Shown here: piece after piece, positions 1 to 9,262 of the stretch
Layout: every line of letters starts with the position of its first letter
Position numbering within the stretch: position 1 is the first letter of the stretch
DNA from: Formosimonas limnophila
GTDB taxonomy: Bacteria > Pseudomonadota > Gammaproteobacteria > Burkholderiales > Burkholderiaceae
Length of the DNA stretch: 64,000 bases
Reading direction: 5' to 3'
Assembly: GCF_014652675.1 (NCBI RefSeq)
Contig: NZ_BMZG01000002.1
Span: forward strand, 101,348-165,347
Made by a program: the position numbers and the translations under genes
The notes under the pieces: model-generated
Databases searched by the model: none
Told to the model about the DNA's origin: nothing
What the model saw: the letters and a program-made list of their open reading frames with translations, nothing else

Positions 1-637
1 ATTTATTAAACAGGGGCGCAATCACGGTCGGGTACAACCAAAGCATCAATAAATTCAAGCCAACAAACAATGCCCAAGCCCACAGCCACCATGTTGAAGG
101 GGCTGTTTTAATGAACCATAAAACCCCATACAGCAGCGGAATTCCAATCGCCGCTGACAGTAAGGCTCCTTTGAGCATATCCATCAGCCAAAGTTTGATG
201 GTCATGCGATTAAAGCCAAATTTTTCTTCGATTTTAAATTGACTGGCATACGCCATGGGCAAATCAATCAGGCTATTGATCAGACTAAAAGCCACAATAA
301 ATAAAATACCGAAATGCAGCTGATGGGTTGTCACCGACAAAATCAAATTGGCCAGCCCCGCCAAACCACCACCCAAAGTCCAAAACAGCAGCACCAACAT
401 AGAAAACAACAGAGACAGCCGCCCGAAGTGCAAACGGGTCAATGCGTATTGAGCGGCCTTGGTGTGGTCATCAAGTGAGATTTTTTGGTCAAATGGTGCG
501 GGTACCGCCGACACATGGGTGCGGATGTGATTCATTTGCCGTCGGGCCAAATACAGCTTTAAGGTAAAATACAGCGCACAAGCGGTTACAAACGTTAAGG
601 TCATCAAGGTACTTGGGGCATTCAATAAATCACGCAT
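1..637 (-). CDS. Ste24-like M48 family endopeptidase, N-terminal part (runs off the window)
   Basis: The frame opens at an ATG at 635-637 on the minus strand and stays open to base 1, so only about 212 N-terminal residues are present. They form several hydrophobic segments, with a stretch reading [19 protein letters not shown] that fits the membrane N-terminal domain of CAAX prenyl protease 1/Ste24 (Peptidase_M48_N), including the EKFGFN motif. The zinc HExxH motif would lie beyond the window. The family are inner-membrane zinc proteases. It is divergent from orn, with 41 bases between the two starts, so the promoters must overlap or lie within the coding ends. The family call rests on the N-terminal domain only. 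Confidence 0.8.
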   Translation of the reverse strand, partial: MRDLLNAPSTLMTLTFVTACALYFTLKLYLARRQMNHIRTHVSAVPAPFDQKISLDDHTKAAQYALTRLHFGRLSLLFSMLVLLFWTLGGGLAGLANLILSVTTHQLHFGILFIVAFSLINSLIDLPMAYASQFKIEEKFGFNRMTIKLWLMDMLKGALLSAAIGIPLLYGVLWFIKTAPSTWWLWAWALFVGLNLLMLWLYPTVIAPLFNK

Positions 638-678
638 CACTTCATCAACTTTCTAATAAAACTCGAATTTTTCACATT

Positions 679-1269
679 ATGACAGAAAATACCACACAAA
701 CCAGCTACTCAGATGCGCAAATCACCCGTGATGACAACCGTCTCATTTGGTTGGATATGGAAATGACGGGGTTAAACCCACAAGCAGACAAAATTATCGA
801 GTTGGCCATCGTCATTACTGACGCCACTCTGGTCACCATTGCTGAAGCCCCAGTCTGGGTCATTCATCAATCCGATGAAACGCTTAACGCCATGGATGAA
901 TGGAACACCAAAACCCACGGTCAATCTGGTCTCATCGACAAAGTTAAAGTGTCAACTCTATCGGAGGCAGAGGTCGAGCAGCAAGCCCTCGCATTCATCA
1001 GTCAATATATCGGGCCGAATAAATCGCCCATGTGTGGCAACTCGATCGGCCAAGACCGTCGATTCATGGTGCAATACATGCCGACCTTAGAAAAGCACTT
1101 TCACTACCGAAATCTGGATGTTTCGACTCTCAAAGAGTTGGCGCGCCGTTGGAATCCACGTGTTTATGATGCGTTTAAGAAAGAAACTCGTCACACAGCG
1201 CTGGCTGATGTGTATGAATCGATTGATGAACTCAAGCACTACCGAGAACATTTGTTTGTTAAGCCGTAA
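679..1269 (+). CDS. orn: Oligoribonuclease (3'-5' exoribonuclease, DEDDh)
   Basis: A 196-residue protein of normal family length. It degrades 2-5 nt RNA fragments (and pGpG) to mononucleotides in the cytoplasm. Exo I motif residues Asp26 and Glu28 lie in [13 protein letters not shown], Exo II is in [10 protein letters not shown], and the terminal motif [11 protein letters not shown] carries the catalytic His and Asp. Open frame extends upstream to 613, but that part overlaps the divergent M48 gene and has no family similarity. The ATG at 679 gives the expected N-terminus, with a variable 20-residue lead before the first strand. Single-gene unit followed by bioB in the same direction after 148 bases. 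Confidence 0.95.
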   Translation: MTENTTQTSYSDAQITRDDNRLIWLDMEMTGLNPQADKIIELAIVITDATLVTIAEAPVWVIHQSDETLNAMDEWNTKTHGQSGLIDKVKVSTLSEAEVEQQALAFISQYIGPNKSPMCGNSIGQDRRFMVQYMPTLEKHFHYRNLDVSTLKELARRWNPRVYDAFKKETRHTALADVYESIDELKHYREHLFVKP

Positions 1270-1417
1270 TTTGGTTTTAATTTTTCTTAAAAGCTGGCTT
1301 TATGCGGTTAAAGTTAACCAAAAGTTGCCAAGATTTGTTTTTTAGCAGAGCTTAATGCCTGGGAAAAACGTTGCTAATCTTGTAAGATGAGTGATTATTT
1401 TAATCAAGCAGGATGAC

Positions 1418-2365
1418 ATGACATACACCACACTCCGCCATGACTGGACCGCTGAAGAAATCGCCGCTTTGTATGATTTGCCGTTTATGAAACTGGTGTA
1501 TCAAGCGCAAACCGTTCATCGCGCCAATCACCAGATTGAGCACATCGAAAAAGCGGTTTTGCTCAATATCAAGACGGGCGCATGTCCTGAAAACTGCGGC
1601 TACTGTTCGCAATCGGCGCATTTTGACACAGGTTTGGAGAAAGAAAAACTCATGCCTGTCTCGGAGGTTCTCGACGCGGCACAAAAAGCCAAAGACGCAG
1701 GCGCAGCGAGATTTTGTATGGGTGCGGCATGGCGCTCGCCACCTGCTGCGGCCATGCCCGCTTTGATTGAAATGATTGAAGGCGTGAATAAGCTTGGCTT
1801 GGAAACCTGCATGACCTTGGGCATGCTCAAAGAAGAGCAAGCCCAGACGCTCGCCGACGCAGGGCTTGATTACTACAACCACAACATCGACACCTCGCCT
1901 GAATACTATGACAAAGTTGTCACCACCCGCACCTTCGATGACCGCATCAACACATTAAACGCTGCCAGAGATGCAGGTATGAAACTGTGCACCGGCGGTA
2001 TCCTAGGCATGGGCGAATCGCGTGCTGACCGCGTCAGCATGTTGCGCACATTGTCTAGTCTGACACCACACCCCGAGTCTGTACCAATCAATCGCCTCGT
2101 GCCCATCGACGGCACACCACTCGCCGACGCAGAACGCATCAACGACGAAGAATGGATTCGCACCATCGCCGTCGCCCGCATCATGATGCCGACCACCACT
2201 GTGCGCCTTGCTGCGGGGCGTCATGAGCTTGACTGGGCGGCACAGACTTTGTGCTTTATGGCGGGGGCGAATTCTGTGTTTTATGGTGAAAGGCTCCTCA
2301 CCACACCGAATGTCGCTATGGAAGAAGACGAGAAAAAGGTGTTTAAGCTCAAACAAGTGGGGTGA
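1418..2365 (+). CDS. bioB: Biotin synthase (radical SAM)
   Basis: 315 residues. It converts dethiobiotin to biotin using a radical-SAM [4Fe-4S] cluster and a sacrificial [2Fe-2S] cluster. Cys56, Cys60 and Cys63 in CPENCGYCSQS are the SAM-cluster ligands. Conserved blocks follow: GMLKEEQAQTLADAGLDYYN, GGILGMGES and a C-terminal NSVFYGERLLTT. The ATG at 1418 is chosen over a GTG at 1391 because an AGGA Shine-Dalgarno sits 4-5 bases upstream and the family N-terminus fits. No other bio genes are in the window, so the pathway is dispersed. I see no clear BirA operator upstream. Confidence 0.96.
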   Translation: MTYTTLRHDWTAEEIAALYDLPFMKLVYQAQTVHRANHQIEHIEKAVLLNIKTGACPENCGYCSQSAHFDTGLEKEKLMPVSEVLDAAQKAKDAGAARFCMGAAWRSPPAAAMPALIEMIEGVNKLGLETCMTLGMLKEEQAQTLADAGLDYYNHNIDTSPEYYDKVVTTRTFDDRINTLNAARDAGMKLCTGGILGMGESRADRVSMLRTLSSLTPHPESVPINRLVPIDGTPLADAERINDEEWIRTIAVARIMMPTTTVRLAAGRHELDWAAQTLCFMAGANSVFYGERLLTTPNVAMEEDEKKVFKLKQVG

Positions 2366-2458
2366 TTGAACAATGAGGCGATAGGTTTGCGTTGAGTGGT
2401 TCTCAAAGATGAGATCCTTTTTAGTCACTTGTTTTTTTAAAAATAGGGAGTGTGGTAT

Positions 2459-3703
2459 ATGAGAAAACACATCGTTATCAGCATAGTTTTGTCTGTGTTT
2501 TTCGTCGGGAGTGCTCACGCTGCTTGTTCGACAAAGACCCCCATTAAAATCGGTTACGCTGGACCAATGTCAGGTGGTATTGCGCATTTGGGTAAAGACG
2601 CTGAAAACGGTGCAAGCATGGCCATCGAGGAAATTAACCGTTCGGGTGGTATTACGATTGATGGCCAAGCGCGGTGCTTGAAATTGTTTTCTGCCGACGA
2701 TGCGGGTGATCCACGACAAGGTGTGGTGGTGGCGCAAAAATTGGTTGATAAAAGTGTGATGGCGGTGGTGGGGCACTTAAATTCGGGTATTTCTATACCA
2801 GCTAATGATATTTATTCGGCGAATGGCATGGCGCAAATCTCGCCTTCATCAACCAATCCTGATTACACGTTAAAGTCAAGCAAAACACCCAAAGGTTCTG
2901 TCAGCAGTTATCGGGTGATTGCGAATGACGTCTCTCAGGGAAAAGCATTGGCCATGTTTGTGAATCGCAGTAATCCTCAGTCTTCCCGTGAGTCGCATCT
3001 GAAAAGGATAGTGGTTCTAGATGATTCAACACAATACGGTCGTCGTTTAGCTGATTATTTTGTATCCGCCTTACAAACTGAGCCAGTGGTGCGTGAAGGT
3101 ATTTTTGTCCCTGATCTTATTTCTGATTTACAACCCAAGCCAGCAGTAATAGGTGAGGCTATAGCGGACAGAACTCCTGAATTCAGAAGATTGTTGGCTA
3201 TGAGTAAGAAGTTTAATCCTGACTATATTTTTTGGGGTGGCTTGGACGATACAGCGGCAATATTGGCCAAGCAAATGAAGCAGTTGGGTGTTCGAGCGAA
3301 ACTAATCAGTAGCGGCGAATGTATGAATGAATTTATTGAGTTGGCAAAAGATACAGCTGATCAGACGGTGTGTGCGATTGTAGGCATTCCTTTAGAAAAT
3401 ACAGACCGTGGTCGAAAATTTTCAAGTGATTATGAGCGTCGTTTCCCAGGGGAGCGTGCTCAAATTTACGCACCATATACGTATGATGCGGTTCAGGTAG
3501 TTGCCCAAGCGATTCGCATAGCGGGTAGTGATGAACGTGAGTCGATCGCAGCGGCGATGCCTAAGGTCAATTACGATGGTGTGACGGGGAACATCCGTTT
3601 CGATGCGCAAGGGGATGTACAACTGGGCGCGGTTAGCCTTTTTAAAGTGGAGAATAAAAAGCTGGTGTTTGACCAAGTGATTTTGGTTGGCCAAGAGCTG
3701 TGA
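2459..3703 (+). CDS. Periplasmic branched-chain amino-acid-type ABC substrate-binding protein
   Basis: 414 residues. It opens with a signal peptide (MRKHIVISIVLSVFFVGSAHA, cleavage before ACST), followed by the type I periplasmic binding fold typical of LivJ/LivK/BraC proteins: IKIGYAGPMSGG, the VGHLNSGISIPANDIY loop, and ISPSSTNPDYT. The ligand cannot be read from sequence; the family binds Leu/Ile/Val, other amino acids, amides or urea. No permease or ATPase genes lie nearby, so it is an orphan binding protein here. The start at 2459 has AGGGAG 8 bases upstream; a GTG at 2450 is less well placed. A strong hairpin terminator follows. Confidence 0.88.
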   Translation: MRKHIVISIVLSVFFVGSAHAACSTKTPIKIGYAGPMSGGIAHLGKDAENGASMAIEEINRSGGITIDGQARCLKLFSADDAGDPRQGVVVAQKLVDKSVMAVVGHLNSGISIPANDIYSANGMAQISPSSTNPDYTLKSSKTPKGSVSSYRVIANDVSQGKALAMFVNRSNPQSSRESHLKRIVVLDDSTQYGRRLADYFVSALQTEPVVREGIFVPDLISDLQPKPAVIGEAIADRTPEFRRLLAMSKKFNPDYIFWGGLDDTAAILAKQMKQLGVRAKLISSGECMNEFIELAKDTADQTVCAIVGIPLENTDRGRKFSSDYERRFPGERAQIYAPYTYDAVQVVAQAIRIAGSDERESIAAAMPKVNYDGVTGNIRFDAQGDVQLGAVSLFKVENKKLVFDQVILVGQEL

Positions 3704-3743
3704 TCCGCCTATGGGTGACTGATTCTCAAATCGCCTTTAGAAT

Positions 3744-3771
3744 ACCGCTGATGGAGGCATCAGCGGTTTTT
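3744..3771 (+). terminator. Rho-independent terminator, probably bidirectional
   Basis: A perfect 10-bp stem (3744-3753 with 3758-3767, loop GAGG) runs into a T-run on the plus strand. It lies between the binding-protein gene and the convergent smr gene, which ends at 3784, so it can serve both. Confidence 0.85.
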
Positions 3772-3783
3772 ATGAGCTATAGT

Positions 3784-4461
3784 TTAGCGATCTTTGTTTT
3801 TTCTAACTTGATCGGTATTGTGAAGTAATACCCAAACTGCACCCTGACCACCTGCATTGGCAGGAGCTGAGCAAAACGCAAGGACGTCGTTGTTTTGAAC
3901 CAGCCAATTTTTGACACTTTGTTTGAGGATAGCATGGCCTGTCTGCGAGCCATGGCCTTGGCCGTGGATGATAGAGACGACGCGTGCACCGTTGGTGGTG
4001 GCTTGGTAGAGGAATGCGTTGGTGGCGATACGGGCTTCTTCTGCGGTTTTGCCGTGTAGGTCTAAGCGCAACGAGACAGGCCATTGGCCTTTTTGTAGCT
4101 TTTTCAGCAGTGTGTCTGGAATGCCTTTGCGCAAATAGACGCCGAGTTCGTCGTCACGTAGGTGGCGGGCGTCGAAACCGTCGGAGAGTTTGTCTTTTAG
4201 TTTTTTGGCGTTGGTTTGATTCGGGGTGGTTGCGCGTTTGATTTCGGGAAGTTTAATTGCCGGGGTGGGGTGGGTGTACTTGCCACTGCTTTTGAGTGGG
4301 ATGACGTTTTGGACGGCTTGTTTGAACTCGGTGGTTTGGCGCTGTTCTTGCTGCTCACGTTCTTTTTGCTCGCGGCGGTGCTGCTCTGCGATACGGGCTT
4401 CTTTCTCAAGGTCTTTTTTGAGTAGGCTTAAGTCGGCGAGGCCGTAGGATTTTGCTTTCAT
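3784..4461 (-). CDS. Smr/MutS2 C-terminal domain protein
   Basis: 225 residues. Residues ~5-50 are charged and Lys/Glu/Gln-rich (probable helix or coiled coil), the middle is a Pro/Lys/Thr linker, and the last ~90 residues are an Smr domain: LRLDLHGKTAEEA, then IIHGQGHGSQTGHAILK, ending GGQGAVWVLL. Smr domains of this stand-alone type have nuclease or nicking activity on DNA or RNA in some family members, but the substrate here is unknown. The ATG at 4461 starts the recognisable protein; a TTG 30 bases upstream is possible. It lies downstream of trxB on the same strand, separated by a hairpin, an arrangement I recall from other Burkholderiales. Confidence 0.85.
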   Translation of the reverse strand: MKAKSYGLADLSLLKKDLEKEARIAEQHRREQKEREQQEQRQTTEFKQAVQNVIPLKSSGKYTHPTPAIKLPEIKRATTPNQTNAKKLKDKLSDGFDARHLRDDELGVYLRKGIPDTLLKKLQKGQWPVSLRLDLHGKTAEEARIATNAFLYQATTNGARVVSIIHGQGHGSQTGHAILKQSVKNWLVQNNDVLAFCSAPANAGGQGAVWVLLHNTDQVRKNKDR

Positions 4462-4487
4462 GTTTATTGTCTGAGTGCTTTTTGACA

Positions 4488-4517
4488 ACAAACCCTACTT
4501 TGGTCAGTAGGGTTTGT
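4488..4517 (-). terminator. Hairpin between trxB and smr
   Basis: An 11-bp inverted repeat (4488-4498 with 4507-4517, 8-base loop) lies 34 bases past the trxB stop. The downstream T-run on the minus strand is broken (TTTGTTGTC), so termination may be partial. Confidence 0.6.
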
Positions 4518-4550
4518 ATGTCGTGATACCAGTGTTGTTCAATGTGGGTA

Positions 4551-5516
<966 letters not shown>

Positions 5517-5611
5517 TTATAAAGTGTATCGTTGAACTGCGTTATTATACTTGGTTTCATTTGTTGTCGCGATGACATCCCTCAATCCACATCATAGAAC
5601 AAAGCAATAAT

Positions 5612-6382
5612 ATGGCCATTTCATCTTTTAAAACCCGCTATAAAGCCGAGCCCATCACATTCTCAGAAATTGACGACGTGCGCTATCTGCACTTTGGCAC
5701 GCCATGGGTTCAGGGCGCGATGAATCTGAAGAACCCATTTAAAATTGAGCTTGAATACGCACAGATGATGATGGCGTATATTTTGTTTTTAGATGAACCC
5801 GCCCAAGTCGCACAGCTCGGCATGGGCTGTGCCTCGCTCACCAAATTTATCTATAAAAACATGCCAGTGACCCACTCAACTGTCGTCGAACTAAACCCAG
5901 ACGTCGTTTCAGCCGCCTACGCCATGTTCAAACTACCGCGCGACACGTCACGAATCACCGTCGTGCAAGACGATGCGGCGAACTGGGTGACGCAGCAAGA
6001 GGGCGGATTTGATGTATTGCAAATAGATTTATATGACGCCACCGCACGCGGCCCTGTCTGTGACTCTGTGCAGTTTTATCAGGATTGCTATGCTGCACTC
6101 AAGGAGACAGGCATGATTACCGTGAATCTCTTTGGCGATCACCCGAGTTTCGAGAAAAACATGAAAAACCTCAATGAGGCATTCGGCGGTCGAGTACTTG
6201 CGCTACCAGAGATCCATGATGGCAACCGCATCGTGTTGGCATTTAAAGGTGCGCCGCTGAATGTCGAATGGCGCGACCTATACGCGCGCGCTGAGCAAGT
6301 GAAGGCACAATACAAATTGAAAGCCAAACGTTGGGTGAGTAGCCTTAAGGCTGTGGTGACCACAAAGACGTTTTCTATTTGA
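5612..6382 (+). CDS. Spermidine synthase-like SAM-binding protein
   Basis: 256 residues. The Rossmann core resembles polyamine (spermidine/spermine) synthases: VAQLGMGCASLTKFIYKN replaces the usual glycine-rich SAM motif, TVVELNPDVVSAA is the acidic ribose-binding motif, and FDVLQIDLYDA matches the catalytic-loop position. The N-terminal beta domain of true SpeE is short here, and no speD lies beside it, so a real polyamine role is uncertain. Related stand-alone proteins are common in betaproteobacteria next to trxB or smr. It is a monocistronic unit ending at a terminator. Confidence 0.75.
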   Translation: MAISSFKTRYKAEPITFSEIDDVRYLHFGTPWVQGAMNLKNPFKIELEYAQMMMAYILFLDEPAQVAQLGMGCASLTKFIYKNMPVTHSTVVELNPDVVSAAYAMFKLPRDTSRITVVQDDAANWVTQQEGGFDVLQIDLYDATARGPVCDSVQFYQDCYAALKETGMITVNLFGDHPSFEKNMKNLNEAFGGRVLALPEIHDGNRIVLAFKGAPLNVEWRDLYARAEQVKAQYKLKAKRWVSSLKAVVTTKTFSI

Positions 6383-6442
6383 TGTGTGTTTGCCGAAAAT
6401 GCAGACTGTGTTTCTGTCATTGGTTATGAGTTGTAAAAAAAA

Positions 6443-6473
6443 CCGTTGATGGGGTCATCAGCGTTTTTTTTTT
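6443..6473 (+). terminator. Rho-independent terminator
   Basis: An 8-bp stem with one G-U pair (6444-6451 with 6456-6463, loop GGGT) is followed by ten Ts. It is flanked by A-runs on the other side, so it can also end the convergent gene at 6485. Confidence 0.85.
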
Positions 6474-6484
6474 AATTTTCCAGA

Positions 6485-6862
6485 TTATTGCTCTTTTTTA
6501 TCATCATCCCAATTATTGGCGGGTGCTTCCCCTTCTTTATAAACCACTTTCATTTCCATCAGTTTATTTGTCGCTTCTACTAAAATTAATCGGTCGATAT
6601 TTGGGTGTTTGCCAACGTTTGCTTTGGCGTCTTTTGTGTGCTCGGCGTAGAGCTCTAAGCCGCGACGAGCGGCAGCTAAGTCGAGTGTGCCCATGGTTTT
6701 GTAGAGGTAGTGGTAGAGAGCGAGTGAGCCTTTTTGGCCTTCTGCGTTTTCGACGGTTGAAAGGAGTTTGCCGTCTTGGTAGAACTCGATGCGTTCTAAG
6801 TTGTCGATGGCGGGGAATTGTTCTACGTTTTCTTTGAATACGGTGCTAGTTTTGAATAACAT
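6485..6862 (-). CDS. Small conserved protein, probable DUF2322 family
   Basis: 125 residues, with no signal peptide and no membrane segment. Recognisable blocks are ENAEGQKGSLALYHYL, RRGLELYAEHTKDAKANVGK and HPNIDRLILV, which match my recollection of DUF2322, a family of unknown function in beta- and gammaproteobacteria. The C-terminus is acidic and Lys-rich (NNWDDDKKEQ). AGGAG stands 7 bases before the ATG. The gene is probably co-transcribed with the DUF1841 gene just upstream on the same strand (28-base gap). No function is proposed. Confidence 0.65.
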   Translation of the reverse strand: MLFKTSTVFKENVEQFPAIDNLERIEFYQDGKLLSTVENAEGQKGSLALYHYLYKTMGTLDLAAARRGLELYAEHTKDAKANVGKHPNIDRLILVEATNKLMEMKVVYKEGEAPANNWDDDKKEQ

Positions 6863-6890
6863 GGTGGTTCTCCTGATGAATGATGTTGAG

Positions 6891-7328
6891 TTAGGTTGAA
6901 GCGTGTTTCAGAATGCTGTCAATGTAGGCTTGTGCGTCTGGTTCGGTTTTGTCGCGTTGTGCTTGCCAAAGCGTTTGGCCCAAGCACTCCATGATGATGT
7001 GCTGTGCATCGTGTTCGCTGTCGAGTTTTTGTGACAGTTTGGCGTGTGCGGCGCGAATGCCAGGTGGTTGGTCGATGGAGAGTTGCTCGCTGATGGATAG
7101 GTGCATCGACAGGTGTAAAAACGGATTGGTTTGGCCATCTTCGGGTAAAAACTGAGCGGCTTCGAGGGCTTCAATGGGGCCATTGAGCACTGCGTGGTAT
7201 TCGGGGTGCTCACGCATCCAGTGTACGGCGATTTGCTCGATGGGTGCGAGGTTTTCTTGGTGTTTTGATTTATACCATGCGTGGTAAAAAAACTGGCGGA
7301 CTTCTTGGACTGTGGGGTTGAAGAACAT
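6891..7328 (-). CDS. DUF1841 family protein
   Basis: 145 residues from the ATG at 7328. It begins MFFNPTVQEVRQFFYHAWYK and contains the family signature NPFLHLSMHLSISEQLSIDQ followed by PPGIRA. DUF1841 is a soluble conserved betaproteobacterial family of unknown function. Open frame continues upstream to a TTG at 7436, but that extension has no family similarity and overlaps the aroG promoter on the other strand, so I prefer the internal start even though its Shine-Dalgarno is poor. Confidence 0.85.
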   Translation of the reverse strand: MFFNPTVQEVRQFFYHAWYKSKHQENLAPIEQIAVHWMREHPEYHAVLNGPIEALEAAQFLPEDGQTNPFLHLSMHLSISEQLSIDQPPGIRAAHAKLSQKLDSEHDAQHIIMECLGQTLWQAQRDKTEPDAQAYIDSILKHAST

Positions 7329-7388
7329 GTGGTGGCTTTTTGATGAGGGTGTTTTTGATGCGATTTGCTCAAATCTGCTACTAAAGGC

Positions 7389-7417
7389 TTGCAAAATGGC
7401 ACGATTCAGGTTATAAA
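7389..7417 (+). promoter_or_regulatory. Sigma-70 promoter of the aroG leader
   Basis: TTGCAA (7389-7394), a 17-base spacer, then TATAAA (7412-7417). This predicts a transcript start near 7424 and a leader of about 200 bases before aroG, matching the leader-peptide attenuator described below. Confidence 0.7.
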
Positions 7418-7471
7418 TACGGAAGTTTACACGCAAATGGTTTGCGGTAAAAGCAAAACAGGATGAATGTC

Positions 7472-7525
7472 ATGCGCCACACACGTGCTTATTTCTTTTG
7501 GTACTTTACTCGAACGAGCGGTTGA
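7472..7525 (+). CDS. aroG leader peptide, rich in Tyr/Phe/Trp
   Basis: A 17-codon frame, MRHTRAYFFWYFTRTSG, with AGGA 8 bases before the ATG and TGA at 7523-7525. An earlier in-frame ATG at 7463 would add three residues but lacks a properly spaced ribosome site. Six consecutive aromatic codons (Tyr-Phe-Phe-Trp-Tyr-Phe, 7490-7507) lie just before a pair of competing hairpins and 101 bases before aroG. This is the layout of ribosome-mediated attenuation, as in pheA and trp leaders. The frame, codons, Shine-Dalgarno and promoter are seen in the sequence; the regulatory role is inferred. Confidence 0.8.
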   Translation: MRHTRAYFFWYFTRTSG

Positions 7526-7592
7526 GCTGTTCGGTGTGCCACGCGCGTACCTTCATCTAGCCGCTAACTTGTTTAGCGGTTTTTTATTTTTT
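7500..7592 (+). promoter_or_regulatory. aroG transcription attenuator (alternative RNA structures)
   Basis: Three mutually exclusive pairings can be drawn. A leader hairpin joins 7511-7519 to 7526-7533 around the leader stop codon. A possible antiterminator pairs 7517-7524 with 7558-7565. The terminator pairs 7559-7567 with 7573-7581. A ribosome stalled on the aromatic codons would leave 7517-7524 free to capture the terminator's left arm, whereas a ribosome reaching the stop at 7523 would cover it and let the terminator form. GGTAC inside the Trp-Tyr codons can also pair with 7547-7551. The pairings were found by eye and energies were not computed. Confidence 0.65.
7559..7592 (+). terminator. 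Intrinsic terminator in the aroG leader
   Basis: A 7-bp perfect stem (7561-7567 with 7573-7579), extendable by two pairs, has a 5-base loop and ends in two T-runs (7580-7585 and 7587-7592). It sits 34 bases upstream of the aroG start, on the same strand, with no preceding full-length gene on that strand, as expected for an attenuator. Confidence 0.85.
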
Positions 7593-7625
7593 GCACTCCA
7601 CAAACTCCTTTATTGAAAGAACAAC

Positions 7626-8702
7626 ATGCCAAATACCGATGACGTCCGAATCAAAGAGATTAAAGAACTTGCACCGCCATCACACGTGATTCGCGAGTTT
7701 CCACTGACCGAAGAGGTTGCCAAAGTACCCTTTGAGTCGCGTGCTGCCATTCACCGTGTGTTGCATGGGGCGGATGATCGCTTGGTGGTTGTGATCGGTC
7801 CATGTTCGATTCATGATACGAAGGCCGCACTTGATTATTGCCAACGTTTGCTCAAGCAGCGCGAAATGTACAAAGACACATTAGAAATCGTGATGCGTGT
7901 TTACTTCGAGAAACCGCGGACCACGGTCGGTTGGAAAGGCCTCATCAATGACCCGATGCTCAATGAAACATTTGACATCAATAAAGGTCTGCGCGTCGCA
8001 CGTGAGTTGCTCGTACAAATCAACGAAATGGGCATGCCCGTCGCTTGCGAATACCTTGACATGATTACACCACAATACATCGCCGACCTCGTGAGCTGGG
8101 GCGCGATTGGCGCACGCACCACTGAGTCACAAGTACACCGCGAGCTTGCTTCTGGCTTGTCATGTCCTGTTGGCTTTAAAAATGGCACGGATGGCAATGT
8201 CAAAATTGCTGTTGATGCCACACTCGCTGCACAACGCCCCCACCATTTCCTCTCAGTGACCAAGGCTGGCCACTCAGCGATTATTTCGACCAATGGCAAC
8301 GAAGACTGCCACGTCATTTTGCGTGGTGGCAAAAAGCCAAACTACGACGCCGCCAGCGTTCAAGAAGCCTGTGAAGCTATCGCCAAAGGCGGTTTGGCGC
8401 AGCGCGTCATGATTGATGCCTCGCACGCAAACTCTGAGAAAAAACCAGAAAATCAAGTCCCTGTTTGTGCCAATATCGCAGAGCAGGTCGCAGGTGGTGA
8501 TGAGCGGATTTTCGGTCTCATGATTGAGTCAAATATTGTCGGTGGCCGTCAGGACTTGGTTACAGGCGCGGCGCTCACCTATGGTCAAAGCGTGACGGAT
8601 GGCTGCATCGACTGGGAGTCATCAGAAGCTGTGCTGAAAAACCTCTCCGAAGCGGTCAAAGCACGGCGTGAATTAAAACGCAACAGTTTTACTGAACAGT
8701 AA
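7626..8702 (+). CDS. aroG: 3-deoxy-7-phosphoheptulonate (DAHP) synthase, class I
   Basis: 358 residues, the normal length for the AroF/G/H type. It condenses phosphoenolpyruvate and erythrose 4-phosphate, the first step of aromatic amino acid synthesis. Visible landmarks are VVIGPCSIHD (metal-binding Cys and substrate loop), FEKPRTTVGWKGL, GARTTESQVHRELASGL, SHANSEKKPENQ and GLMIESNIVGG. The N-terminal extension of about 40 residues before the barrel is where feedback inhibitors bind in this class; I cannot tell Phe- from Tyr-sensitive by eye. Expression is probably controlled by the upstream leader peptide and attenuator. The Shine-Dalgarno is weak (GAAAG). Confidence 0.95.
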   Translation: MPNTDDVRIKEIKELAPPSHVIREFPLTEEVAKVPFESRAAIHRVLHGADDRLVVVIGPCSIHDTKAALDYCQRLLKQREMYKDTLEIVMRVYFEKPRTTVGWKGLINDPMLNETFDINKGLRVARELLVQINEMGMPVACEYLDMITPQYIADLVSWGAIGARTTESQVHRELASGLSCPVGFKNGTDGNVKIAVDATLAAQRPHHFLSVTKAGHSAIISTNGNEDCHVILRGGKKPNYDAASVQEACEAIAKGGLAQRVMIDASHANSEKKPENQVPVCANIAEQVAGGDERIFGLMIESNIVGGRQDLVTGAALTYGQSVTDGCIDWESSEAVLKNLSEAVKARRELKRNSFTEQ

Positions 8703-8711
8703 AACCACGGG

Positions 8712-8736
8712 CGGGCAGTTGAGTGCCCGCTTTTAT
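8712..8736 (+). terminator. Rho-independent terminator after aroG
   Basis: A perfect 7-bp GC-rich stem (8712-8718 with 8725-8731, loop GTTGAG) with TTTTATTT following. It separates aroG from ridA; the stem ends about 20 bases before the ridA ribosome site. Confidence 0.8.
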
Positions 8737-8763
8737 TTCTCACCCGTTTTTAAGGAGACTCAT

Positions 8764-9144
8764 ATGTCTAAAAAAATCATCAGCACCACCAATGCACCTG
8801 CCGCCATTGGCCCATATTCACAAGCTGTGAAAGTTGGAGCGCGCGTATTTACTTCTGGCCAACTCGGTTTAGATCCTATCTCTGGCGAATTAGCACAAGG
8901 TATTGAAGCGCAAACGCATCAAGCATTCAAAAATCTTGAAGCGATTTTGAAAGAAGCGGGCGGCTCACTGGCCAACGTGGTGAAATTCACCTTGTTTTTG
9001 ACAGACTTGGCTGACTTTTCCACAGTCAACACCATCATGGCGCAATACGTGCCTGAGCCATTTCCAGCACGTTCGACCATCGGTGTGGCAAGCTTGCCGA
9101 AAGGTGGGTTGTTTGAGATTGAGGCTGTCGCGCATATTGAGTGA
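8764..9144 (+). CDS. ridA: RidA family reactive-intermediate deaminase
   Basis: 126 residues. RidA (YjgF/YER057c) enzymes hydrolyse reactive enamine/imine intermediates, such as 2-aminoacrylate from PLP enzymes, to keto acids and ammonia. Family blocks: NAPAAIGPYSQAVKVG, FTSGQLGLDP, the catalytic Arg in FPARSTIGVASLPKGG, and a C-terminal EIEAVAHIE. AAGGAG lies 7 bases before the ATG at 8764. It follows aroG after a terminator, so its expression may depend on read-through or a promoter I cannot see. Confidence 0.93.
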   Translation: MSKKIISTTNAPAAIGPYSQAVKVGARVFTSGQLGLDPISGELAQGIEAQTHQAFKNLEAILKEAGGSLANVVKFTLFLTDLADFSTVNTIMAQYVPEPFPARSTIGVASLPKGGLFEIEAVAHIE

Positions 9145-9262
9145 TTGCATGAGTAGCACTAAGAACGGCTTGAGAAACTCAAGCTGTTCGGGCATGTCGG
9201 TCAAGTTTTTTCATGATGACCATTGTTTTCTTTTATTTGCAGTGATGTTGCATCTTATCAAT

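Noticed and set aside
1306..1319. Inverted repeat GGTTAAAGTTAACC upstream of bioB as a BirA operator
   Set aside because: The perfect arms are real, but the sequence does not match the BirA consensus (long arms around a 14-15 base centre) and it is 99 bases before the start. Left unassigned.
5544..5551. Complete trxB promoter
   Set aside because: TATAAT is perfect on the minus strand, but no acceptable -35 lies 16-18 bases upstream, so only mentioned under trxB.
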